A stretch of 5,739 bases of DNA, taken from the NCBI GenBank assembly GCA_937127195.1, contig CAKZLT010000551.1, positions 1 through 5,739 of the forward strand, read 5' to 3'. Positions 1 through 5,642 of this stretch are shown one piece after another; within the stretch, counting starts at the first letter, position 1, and each line of letters begins with the position of its first letter. The stretch is from an uncultured Saprospiraceae bacterium (GTDB lineage Bacteria; Bacteroidota; Bacteroidia; Chitinophagales; Saprospiraceae). The position numbers were made by a program, and so were the translations under genes. The notes beneath the pieces are model-generated. The model was not told the origin of the DNA, searched no databases, and worked only from the letters and a program-made list of their open reading frames with translations.

Positions 1-603
1 GATAGCAGAAGCTCCAGCTCCGTTGACAATGATTTTAACCTCAGAAATATTTTTTTCAACTATTTCTAAAGCATTCAAAACCGCCGCACCACTAATAATA
101 GCTGTTCCGTGCTGGTCATCGTGCATTACAGGTATATTCAACTCTTTTTTGAGGCGCTCTTCTATTTCAAAACAAGCAGGAGCGGAGATGTCCTCCAAAT
201 TTACACCACCAAAAGTAGGCTCAAGAATCTTGACCGTTCTGATGAATTCATCCACGTTTTTGGTGTCTAATTCTAAATCAAAACAATCAATGTCTGCATA
301 GATTTTGAAAAGTAAGCCTTTTCCTTCCATAACAGGTTTGCTCGCTTCTGGGCCAATATCTCCTAATCCCAAAACGGCTGTTCCGTTACTAATAACAGCG
401 ACTAGATTTCCTTTTGCTGTATATTTATAAACGTCATTGGGATTTTCATGAATAGCCAAACATGGCACTGCAACACCAGGAGAATAAGCGAGAGATAAGT
501 CTCTTTGATTGGCAGTAGCTTTGGAAGGTATAACCTCAATTTTCCCTGGTCTTCCTTCCGAGTGATACAATAACGCTTCTTTGTTGATTGATTTTTTATT
601 CAT
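1..603 (-). CDS. maeB: NADP-dependent malic enzyme (MaeB type), N-terminal 201 residues, cut by window edge
   Basis: Malic enzyme converts malate to pyruvate and CO2 while reducing NAD(P)+, in the cytoplasm, and links the TCA cycle to pyruvate and NADPH supply. Reading the minus strand from the ATG at 603-601 gives 201 codons without a stop, running off the left edge. Family landmarks are in order: SLAYSPGVA (residues 37-45) with the catalytic Tyr40, GLGDIGP (79-85), MEGKG (92-96) with the likely catalytic Lys95, the metal-binding Glu137-Asp138 in NLEDI, HDDQHGTA (161-168) with metal ligand Asp163, and the start of the Rossmann nucleotide-binding loop, NGAGASA (194-200). In family members of about 760 residues a phosphotransacetylase-like domain follows. 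It would lie outside the window, so whether it is present is unknown. The start is preceded by an A-rich leader with no Shine-Dalgarno sequence, as is usual in Bacteroidota. The family call is very secure; cofactor preference is inferred from the family. Confidence 0.95.
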   Translation of the reverse strand, partial: MNKKSINKEALLYHSEGRPGKIEVIPSKATANQRDLSLAYSPGVAVPCLAIHENPNDVYKYTAKGNLVAVISNGTAVLGLGDIGPEASKPVMEGKGLLFKIYADIDCFDLELDTKNVDEFIRTVKILEPTFGGVNLEDISAPACFEIEERLKKELNIPVMHDDQHGTAIISGAAVLNALEIVEKNISEVKIIVNGAGASAI

Positions 604-627
604 ATTTTTCTTGTAAATGAATGAGTG

Positions 628-635
628 CAATTGTA
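628..635 (-). promoter_or_regulatory. Possible -7 promoter box for malic enzyme
   Basis: On the minus strand this reads TACAATTG, one mismatch from the Bacteroidota sigma-A box TAnnTTTG. It lies 24 bases upstream of the malic enzyme ATG, a normal distance for a short leader in this phylum. No TTG -33 element is found at the expected 19-21 base spacing, so this is a weak candidate. Confidence 0.25.
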
Positions 636-700
636 GAATAATTGGTTAAGATTAATTCTGTTGTTTTTGATTATTTGCACTTTAAGTTTTAGTGTAATTA

Positions 701-805
701 ATTTTTTTACGAAAGTTTTAAAAAAAAATTAAAACGATATGGTAAGTTTTAATTACAACTATTATTGAATATTTCTACTTTATAAAAGTATATTTTTTTA
801 CGAAA
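701..805. repeat. 14-base direct repeat, two copies 91 bases apart
   Basis: ATTTTTTTACGAAA occurs exactly at 701-714 and again at 792-805, in the same orientation. The core TTTTACGAAA is the only part that is not a simple T run. The two copies could be paired protein-binding sites in the divergent promoter region, or a chance match in low-complexity DNA. Confidence 0.35.
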
Positions 806-1059
806 AAAAGTAACTAAAAGATGATATTAATTTCATGCATTTTGATAAAAAAGTAGCTATGAAAAGTTAAATATTAGTCACACTTCAAACAACTATAAAA
901 AGATAACTTTGTTCAAAAAAACTCAATTAGCAACTTCTATTGATGCGATTTATTAGGTTTTGCTTATGCTAATTATAACTATAATTTAAGTCTTTTTTCA
1001 TAACTTGAATAGCTGTTCTGGTTTTAGTTGTGGTAATATTGGTAGTTCTATAAATTGAA

Positions 1060-1091
1060 TTGCATTCGATTTTTTTTAAAGATACAACTTG
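1060..1091 (+). promoter_or_regulatory. Possible promoter for the VWA-protein gene
   Basis: TTG at 1060-1062 is followed after 20 bases by TACAACTTG (1083-1091). This resembles the Bacteroidota arrangement of a TTG -33 element and a TAnnTTTG -7 box, but with one extra base inside the -7 box. It lies about 90 bases upstream of the ATG at 1180. No better match was seen nearer the start. Confidence 0.25.
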
Positions 1092-1179
1092 TTCCTTTTT
1101 ACTATTTTAGTATTATAAAAGAAACATTATTAAACGCCTTACGCTATAAATAACGAACTTTTAACAACATCAATAATAA

Positions 1180-2289
1180 ATGAAAACGTACTCAATAGCT
1201 CTATTTCTGTTTATCGCATCTATCAGTTTTGCTCAATCGCCGATGATTGATTCTATTCTGAAATTAGAACCTATTCCTGTCTCAAAATACGAAATTGACT
1301 CGCTGAGCGACCAGCAATTTTTCTTGAGAATGGATTATGGAACTTCTACCATTCTTAATCCAGATACTTTGTTTAATCGACTCAAAGGAAAGGTTGTCGA
1401 GCGAGTAGAATTGGTTTATACTGATTTTTCTCAATCCAAAAAATTCAATCAACCGAAGTTGAATAAAGCAAGATTGAGAGGTTTGTATTATCTTGACCGT
1501 TCAATGTTTAACGGTTTGACTGACTGGAAAGTTGTCGCTCAAACAGCAGCAAAATCACCAGCCGAAGGAAGTGAATTGTTTCATGGATTTGTGATTTCTT
1601 ATGTAACGCCAGACAAATCGTATTTGGATAAATTGATTTTTGATGAAAATGAAGAATTACCAGATTCGACAGTTTTGACGGTATTTGAACGGAATAGGGA
1701 ATGGCGAAAAATGCTAGTTGTAGCAGATTTGACTGGAAGTATGTCACCTTATACAGCACAAGTAATGCTATGGTTGAAATTGAATCAAACGGAAGAGAAA
1801 TCAGAACATTTTACCTTTTTTAATGATGGTGATGAAAAAACAACGGAGGAAAAGGTTATTGGCTCAACAGGTGGAATTTATCATTCGAACTCTAAAAAAT
1901 TCATAGACATCTTGGCTCTAGCTAAAGAAACGATGGTCAAAGGATATGGCGGTGATGACCCTGAAAATGATATTGAAGCGATTTTGTCGGGTTTAGCGCG
2001 CTGTTCTCAGTGCGAAGATATTGTTTTGATTGGCGATAATAATGCTGACATGAGAGACATCGAATTAGCTAGTCAAATCAAAAAGCCTGTAAAAATCATC
2101 GTTTGTGGAAGCGATGGAGAAATTAATACAGAATACCTTGACTTGGCAAGAATGACAAAAGGGTCAATTCATACGATTGAAGAAGACATTATGGATTTGA
2201 TGCAACTCAAAGAAGGGGAAATTGTCAAAATTGGAGAGTATCAATATCAAATCAAAGATGGGAAATTCGTACAATTAGATAAAACTTAA
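1180..2289 (+). CDS. Secreted von Willebrand factor A domain protein, function unknown
   Basis: The 369-residue product starts with a clear Sec signal peptide: Lys2, a hydrophobic stretch at 5-17 and a probable cut after Ala18 (SFA/QS). It should therefore reach the periplasm or cell surface. Residues 20-175 form a region I do not recognise as a named domain. A VWA fold follows at about 177-330. Its metal-ion-dependent adhesion site is visible as ADLTGSM, with Asp183-x-Thr185-x-Ser187 (Thr in place of the usual first Ser), GGDDPEND at 257-264, and Asp286 in LIGDNNAD. Other motifs are FFNDGD (213-218), GGIYH (231-235) and a CxxC (Cys275, Cys278). From memory, a similar lone VWA protein occurs in other Bacteroidota with DLTGSM, FFNDGD and GGIYH conserved. 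Such domains usually bind a protein partner through a metal ion; the partner here is unknown. The gene stands alone and converges on murB. The ATG has only an A-rich leader, and no other start would keep the signal peptide. Confidence 0.88.
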   Translation: MKTYSIALFLFIASISFAQSPMIDSILKLEPIPVSKYEIDSLSDQQFFLRMDYGTSTILNPDTLFNRLKGKVVERVELVYTDFSQSKKFNQPKLNKARLRGLYYLDRSMFNGLTDWKVVAQTAAKSPAEGSELFHGFVISYVTPDKSYLDKLIFDENEELPDSTVLTVFERNREWRKMLVVADLTGSMSPYTAQVMLWLKLNQTEEKSEHFTFFNDGDEKTTEEKVIGSTGGIYHSNSKKFIDILALAKETMVKGYGGDDPENDIEAILSGLARCSQCEDIVLIGDNNADMRDIELASQIKKPVKIIVCGSDGEINTEYLDLARMTKGSIHTIEEDIMDLMQLKEGEIVKIGEYQYQIKDGKFVQLDKT

Positions 2290-2292
2290 AGT

Positions 2293-2382
2293 GAATGTTG
2301 AATGCATAATGATTAATGCTCCGCTGTTCTTGCAATCGAAACAGCGGAGCATTAATCATTCAACATTATGCATTCAGCATTC
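2293..2382. repeat. Inverted array of heptamer repeats with consensus (G/T)AATGNN
   Basis: Four contiguous 7-base units run from 2293 to 2320: GAATGTT, GAATGCA, TAATGAT, TAATGCT. After a GC-richer core (2321-2347), five units of the reverse complement run from 2348 to 2382: AGCATTA, ATCATTC, AACATTA, TGCATTC, AGCATTC. The two arms therefore mirror each other, and the right arm has one more unit. The last two units overlap the murB stop codon and its final Glu-Cys codons. The regular 7-base step in both arms shows that this is a repeat array and not just a terminator stem. Its function is not known to me. Confidence 0.8.
2308..2360. terminator. 21-bp perfect hairpin, probable bidirectional terminator
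   Basis: Positions 2308-2328 are the exact reverse complement of 2340-2360, giving a 21-bp stem around an 11-base loop (2329-2339). The top of the stem is GC-rich (GCTCCGCTG / CAGCGGAGC). The stem lies between the stop of the VWA gene (2289) and the stop of murB (2374) on the opposite strand, the usual place for a shared terminator. No strong T run follows on either strand, so it is not a textbook intrinsic terminator. It could also block 3' exonucleases or keep convergent transcripts apart. Confidence 0.6.
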
Positions 2383-3402
2383 AACAACATTAACTTCTCT
2401 GCTTAATTCTATGCCGAATTTATTCTTTACAGACTGGATAATTTGAGTGGACAAATTATAAATTTCCTCACCTGTGGCGTTTCCGTGATTGACTAATACT
2501 AGGGCTTGATGTTTATAAGTGCCAGTATTTCCGACTACTTTTCCTTTCCAGCCGCATTGTTCTATAAGCCAGCCCGCAGGAATTTTGAATTGATTATTGG
2601 GTAATGCATAAGATACAATATGAGGGAATTGTGTTTTTAATGTTTCAAATTGAGCAAGTGGAATTTCTGGATTTTTAAAAAAACTACCCGAATTGCCAAT
2701 CTCAGCAGGATTAGGTAATTTGGAAGAACGAATAGCAATTACCGCATCGCTGACAGCCTGAGGCGTCCAGTCTTTTTCGGGAATTTCCATTACTTGTAAT
2801 TGTGTTTTGATAGCACCGTAATCGGTGCGAATTGTTGGAAGCGTTGATAATTTGAAAGTAACTGAGACAATACAAAATTGACCTTTGAGTTTATTTTTGA
2901 AAATGCTATCTCGATAACCGAACTGACAAGCCTCTTTGTTGAATGTTTTGATTTCGCCTGTTTGAAGGTGAACCGCTTCCAATGATTCAAAAACATCTTT
3001 CAACTCGACACCGTAAGCTCCAATATTTTGAATCGGAGACGCGCCAACCGTCCCAGGAATTAGGGATAAATTTTCGAGCCCATAGTAATTTTGTTGCAAA
3101 GTCCAGAGTACGAAATCGTGCCAATTTTCCCCAGCTTTTGCTTTTACCCAGATGTTATTTTCTTCTTTCTTAAAAATGCTTTTACCTTTCAAATCCATTT
3201 TTAAAACCAATGCGGAAATATCATTTTTTAAAAGAATATTACTACCTCCGCCCAAAATAAAAACGGACTGATTGGAAGATTGAAGGTCTTGAATAGTTTT
3301 TTGAAGTGTTGAAATAGACTCAATACTCAAGAATTGTTTGGCAATGGCATCAATGCCAAAAGTGTTATAAGGTTGAAGAGAGATATTGGATTGTATGGAC
3401 AT
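2374..3402 (-). CDS. murB: UDP-N-acetylmuramate dehydrogenase (UDP-N-acetylenolpyruvoylglucosamine reductase)
   Basis: MurB reduces UDP-N-acetylglucosamine enolpyruvate to UDP-N-acetylmuramate with NADPH and bound FAD, the second committed step of peptidoglycan precursor synthesis in the cytoplasm. I start it at the ATG at 3402-3400 (342 residues, the same length as E. coli MurB). The frame can be stretched two codons to a TTG at 3408, but the ATG is better. Visible landmarks: PYNTFGI near the N-terminus, the FAD-binding loop LGGGSN (50-55), PGTVGASPIQNIGAYGVE (116-133), GYRDSIFK (162-169) with the likely catalytic-site Arg164, GNSGSFFKNP (236-245) with the probable proton-donor Ser240, PAGWLIEQCGWKG (275-287), and SREVN near the end with Glu336. 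The YRDSxFK insert marks it as a type I enzyme. All key residues are present, so it should be active. It is transcribed alone, towards the VWA gene, and its last two residues and stop lie within the heptamer repeat array. Confidence 0.96.
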   Translation of the reverse strand: MSIQSNISLQPYNTFGIDAIAKQFLSIESISTLQKTIQDLQSSNQSVFILGGGSNILLKNDISALVLKMDLKGKSIFKKEENNIWVKAKAGENWHDFVLWTLQQNYYGLENLSLIPGTVGASPIQNIGAYGVELKDVFESLEAVHLQTGEIKTFNKEACQFGYRDSIFKNKLKGQFCIVSVTFKLSTLPTIRTDYGAIKTQLQVMEIPEKDWTPQAVSDAVIAIRSSKLPNPAEIGNSGSFFKNPEIPLAQFETLKTQFPHIVSYALPNNQFKIPAGWLIEQCGWKGKVVGNTGTYKHQALVLVNHGNATGEEIYNLSTQIIQSVKNKFGIELSREVNVVEC

Positions 3403-3435
3403 TTGCAAACTAAATTAAAAGTATTGGAAATGGTG

Positions 3436-3443
3436 CTAAGATA
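3436..3443 (-). promoter_or_regulatory. Possible -7 promoter box for murB
   Basis: The minus strand reads TATCTTAG, one mismatch from TAnnTTTG, and ends 33 bases upstream of the murB ATG. This spacing suits a short Bacteroidota leader. No TTG is present at the expected -33 position. A small inverted repeat, ATTAC-AG-GTAAT (3470-3481), lies just upstream and could be an operator, or chance. Confidence 0.3.
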
Positions 3444-3536
3444 GTTTATTTCTATTTTTTATAAGGAGTATTACAGGTAATAAATCATAAAAGTAGTATT
3501 AAGAATTGGCAGAAAAGGCTCATAGTGTTACGAAAT

Positions 3537-4046
3537 CTACAAAACATTCAAACTTTCGTCTATCTTGACTTTGGGGTTGTATTTATCTAGGTAGAAAAAA
3601 AACTCTTGTAAACTGGCATTTGATATGTCGCCAAACCAAAAACTATTTAATTGTATCAAGTAACTTTTGTTTTGGCAGCTACATTTTAAGAACTTGGTTG
3701 GTGTTAGATACCAGGCTTTTTTATCTTCGAAAATCTCAACAGTTTCCAAGTGTTTAATTTGGCAATTAATATCTAATGAAAATGGGTTGTCTAATTCTAC
3801 AATGTGGAATTCTTTAGGCGTAATATTGCAAAGTAATTTACTGGGTTTTCTTATGAAATTCAAATAAATGTAAAAAACAAAAAACATCGAAAAAGTCAAC
3901 AACATACTGCTATACAAGAAATAATTCTTAGAAACAAAGCCCAATAACATTAATATTACGAACCCTAAAAGCATTAAAGGTTGCCACAATTTGACATTGA
4001 TTGCTTTTTTTTCTCGTTCTATTTCTATTATAAAGCGATTTGCCAT
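3537..4046 (-). CDS. Small membrane protein, two helices plus C-terminal soluble domain, unknown function
   Basis: I start at the ATG at 4046-4044, giving 169 residues. The frame stays open upstream to an ATG at 4268, but that extension is Phe/Lys-rich and protein-unlike and would overlap the divergent neighbour by 61 bases, so I reject it. The N-terminus is short and charged (residues 1-18), then come two hydrophobic helices at about 22-39 and 42-64, separated by a tight turn. A soluble tail from about 68 to 169 alternates short beta-like stretches (LLCNITPKEFHIVEL, HLETVEIFEDKKAWYL, YLIQL) and ends in a likely amphipathic helix (SLQEFFFYLDKYN, 145-157). This layout of a helical hairpin plus small beta-rich tail resembles bacterial PH-like/YcxB-like membrane proteins, but no diagnostic motif proves it. 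It has three cysteines (Cys73, Cys95 and the Cys122-x-Cys124 pair make four in all). It is divergent from the next gene, whose product has a similar tail. I do not recognise the family. Confidence 0.7.
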   Translation of the reverse strand: MANRFIIEIEREKKAINVKLWQPLMLLGFVILMLLGFVSKNYFLYSSMLLTFSMFFVFYIYLNFIRKPSKLLCNITPKEFHIVELDNPFSLDINCQIKHLETVEIFEDKKAWYLTPTKFLKCSCQNKSYLIQLNSFWFGDISNASLQEFFFYLDKYNPKVKIDESLNVL

Positions 4047-4207
4047 TAACTTGGATAAAGTAATTTTTATGAAATAAAGTAGTTTTTTACTTTTTAACCT
4101 AACACTTAGGCTAAACAGTTTTTTGTATGAAAAGGTTAGTAAAATCTTTTTATTTTTATAAAAAAATTGGAATATTTTTATTTTGAAAGCTATTTTAATA
4201 AAAAAAA
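4047..4207. promoter_or_regulatory. Divergent intergenic region with a short palindrome
   Basis: This 161-base AT-rich gap must serve both divergent membrane-protein genes. It holds a perfect inverted repeat CCTAA-CAC-TTAGG at 4098-4110, roughly central, which could bind a regulator of both genes. Long A and T runs lie on both sides. I see no full TAnnTTTG box on either strand; two TACTTTAT-like stretches on the minus strand upstream of the leftward gene are poor matches. Confidence 0.3.
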
Positions 4208-5089
4208 ATGACAGCAAAAAAAGCGGTGAATATTGGTCATGTATTGATAAATGTACCTGTTTTGGCAATTATATTAGGCTACATTTATATTGGTACAATG
4301 ATAATGGAAGAAATGGGCTTGCCATTTTGGTGGTTTTTTCCATCACTTGCAGGAGTGCTGATAATTGCATGGCTTTATTGGAGTATTGTTGCACCTAGAT
4401 GGTTGGTTTGGGCTTATAAAAATGTATCGAACAAAAGAGAACTCAAAGAAAGAGCTATTAGTGGGAAGTTGATTTGGGAAGATGATAAATTTTGGGGGAA
4501 AACGATGATTTTAACCAAAAAGGATAAGGCAATTATTGCGGAAGCTGAACACGAAATTGAAACAGAAAATGCTGAAAAAGCACCTCTAAATAAATTTTTG
4601 AGGATATATATTCAAAAATGGATTTTTTGGTCAATGTTTATTGGTCAAATTGTTTTAGCGATTGTTTCTTTTTATTTGGTTGTCACAGGACTATTCCCTT
4701 TGGATAGAAAAACGGTTGTTATAGGTGTTCTTTTGGGGGCGATTTGTATTCCGATTTGGTTTATAAAAGTACCAATTTTAGATAATAAAGAACCCTTTTT
4801 GGTAATTGTCAAGCGTTATTTTGCAAAAGAAATACAATTAGAAATTAATGAAACGGGACTCTCGATTCGAGCTATGAGAACGGGAATAATTGAATGGAAA
4901 TCGTTATATCGTTATAATATAATAGCCACTTTTTTTGGTAGAGTAGAAATGCTACATCTTTCTTATTGGGATGAAAATGAAGAAATCAAAATTGTAGAAG
5001 TTCCATTTGAATATTTTAGTATAGACGAAGTGACTTTGCGAGAATTATTAGATTATCACCTAGAAAAAGGGCGAGAAGAATTTGAATGA
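4208..5089 (+). CDS. Four-helix membrane protein with C-terminal PH/YcxB-like domain, unknown function
   Basis: The ATG at 4208 follows an unbroken A run and gives 293 residues. Hydrophobic helices are at about 11-33, 39-63, 138-161 and 168-187, as two hairpins. Between the hairpins lies a charged soluble segment (about 64-130), which starts APRWLVWAYKNV, continues with LKERAISGKLIW, and has a Glu/Ala-rich part at 110-125. The C-terminal domain (about 206-290) reads like a small beta barrel capped by a helix: LEINETGLSIR (strand pair), GIIEWKSLYRY (the conserved Trp230 typical of YcxB/PH-like repeats), a charged WDENEE turn, VEVPFEYFS, and the helix TLRELLDYHLEK (276-287). From memory, related Bacteroidota proteins share the Trp-rich segment after the second helix, but their role is not established. 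The protein probably sits in the inner membrane with its tail in the cytoplasm. The gene converges on the phosphatase remnant with only 19 bases between the stops. Confidence 0.85.
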   Translation: MTAKKAVNIGHVLINVPVLAIILGYIYIGTMIMEEMGLPFWWFFPSLAGVLIIAWLYWSIVAPRWLVWAYKNVSNKRELKERAISGKLIWEDDKFWGKTMILTKKDKAIIAEAEHEIETENAEKAPLNKFLRIYIQKWIFWSMFIGQIVLAIVSFYLVVTGLFPLDRKTVVIGVLLGAICIPIWFIKVPILDNKEPFLVIVKRYFAKEIQLEINETGLSIRAMRTGIIEWKSLYRYNIIATFFGRVEMLHLSYWDENEEIKIVEVPFEYFSIDEVTLRELLDYHLEKGREEFE

Positions 5090-5108
5090 TAAATAATCAA
5101 ATTTTCGA

Positions 5109-5642
5109 CTAAAAAATCTTACAAGTCAATACAGAAAGGTCATCAGGAAAAGATTTGTCACCTCTAAATTCATCCATGAAATCTAGTAATTCATCATTAA
5201 AGTCTTTTGCAGAAAAATGAGCATTTTTAATAGCAAACTCCTTTAGAATAGGTACTTCAAAGTATTCATCGTTCTTATTTTGCAAATCGGTGATACCATC
5301 CGTATAAGTAACAATGAGGGCATCTTTATGAATATTTACAGTACCCATTTCTATAAATGGAATCCTATCAAAAGTTCCCAATAGAGTACAACCTTTGTCT
5401 AACGGAAATGCTTTACCGTCTTGTATTAATACGGGCGGATTGTGTCCAGCATTGATATATTTAAGGACACGACTTTCTAAACAATATTCTGCGTAAAAGA
5501 ATGTGATGAATTTTTCACCTTTAGTAATATCTAATAATTTGGTGTTGAGTTGTTGTATAAAGTCTTCTTTATCAAGGCGTTGTAAATGGGGTAATAAATA
5601 TCTCCTATCGTGAACTAAAAGACAGCATGGCCCGCCCAGCCT
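5109..5642 (-). pseudogene. C-terminal fragment of a SpoIIE/PP2C-family serine phosphatase, 5' end missing
   Basis: The minus-strand frame runs from an in-frame TGA at 5645-5643 down to the TAG at 5111-5109, about 177 codons. It reads clearly as the second half of a SpoIIE-type phosphatase domain: DFIQQLN (around 5550-5570), KFITFFYAEY, YINAGHNPP (5436-5459), GCTLLGTFDRIPF, the metal-binding YTDGITD, and the closing PDDLSVLTCKIF with its Asp pair. These phosphatases usually dephosphorylate anti-sigma-factor antagonists or similar partners, and sensor domains often precede them. Here the first metal-binding motif (GDxSGHG-like), expected near 5660-5700, is absent from all three minus frames up to the window end. 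A single frameshift therefore cannot explain the loss. Homology fades around 5580-5600. The only start inside is a TTG at 5381, within the GCTLLGTFD motif, which cannot be a true start. Without the first Asp motif the fragment should be inactive. Alternatives are an insertion, a rearrangement or an assembly chimera. Confidence 0.75.

Larger units (their letters stand above)
604..1179. other. 576-base AT-rich intergenic spacer between divergent genes
   Basis: This gap separates malic enzyme (leftward) from the VWA protein (rightward), so it should carry both promoters. I find no protein-like frame: the longest ATG-started frames I read by eye are about a dozen codons (for example from 821). 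No tRNA-like cloverleaf is visible. It contains runs of A and T, a 14-base direct repeat (701-714 and 792-805), a 9-base repeat TAAGTTTTA (683-691 and 743-751), an exact TAACTTTG box at 904-911, and an 8-base inverted repeat (925-932 with 967-974). In DNA this AT-rich, any one of these could be chance. Confidence 0.6.

Noticed and set aside
23..301. Plus-strand open frame of 92 codons
   Set aside because: It lies opposite the malic enzyme coding frame, which carries all the catalytic motifs, and its product is Ser-rich and unlike any protein family I know.
1508..1759. Minus-strand open frame of 83 codons
   Set aside because: It is the antisense shadow of the VWA-protein gene, whose plus frame has a signal peptide and metal-site motifs.
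2790..3173. Two short frames inside murB (minus 2790-2996, plus 2982-3173)
   Set aside because: Both fall within the clear MurB frame and have no family-like sequence.
3403..3408. Two-codon extension of MurB to a TTG start
   Set aside because: The ATG at 3402-3400 gives the normal family length, and nothing favours the rare TTG start just upstream.
3667..3867. Plus-strand open frame of 66 codons
   Set aside because: It is antisense to the small membrane protein gene, whose minus frame has two clean hydrophobic helices.
4047..4268. N-terminal extension of the small membrane protein by 74 residues
   Set aside because: The extension is Phe/Lys-rich because it reads AT-rich promoter DNA, and it overlaps the start of the divergent gene by 61 bases. 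The internal ATG at 4046 is a better start.
4183..4398. Plus-strand open frame of 71 codons
   Set aside because: It overlaps the start of the 293-residue membrane protein in another frame and shows no protein-like features of its own.
5109..5381. Complete 90-residue gene starting with TTG at 5381
   Set aside because: The phosphatase homology continues upstream of this codon in the same frame, and the TTG encodes the Leu of the GCTLLGTFD motif, so it is not a start.
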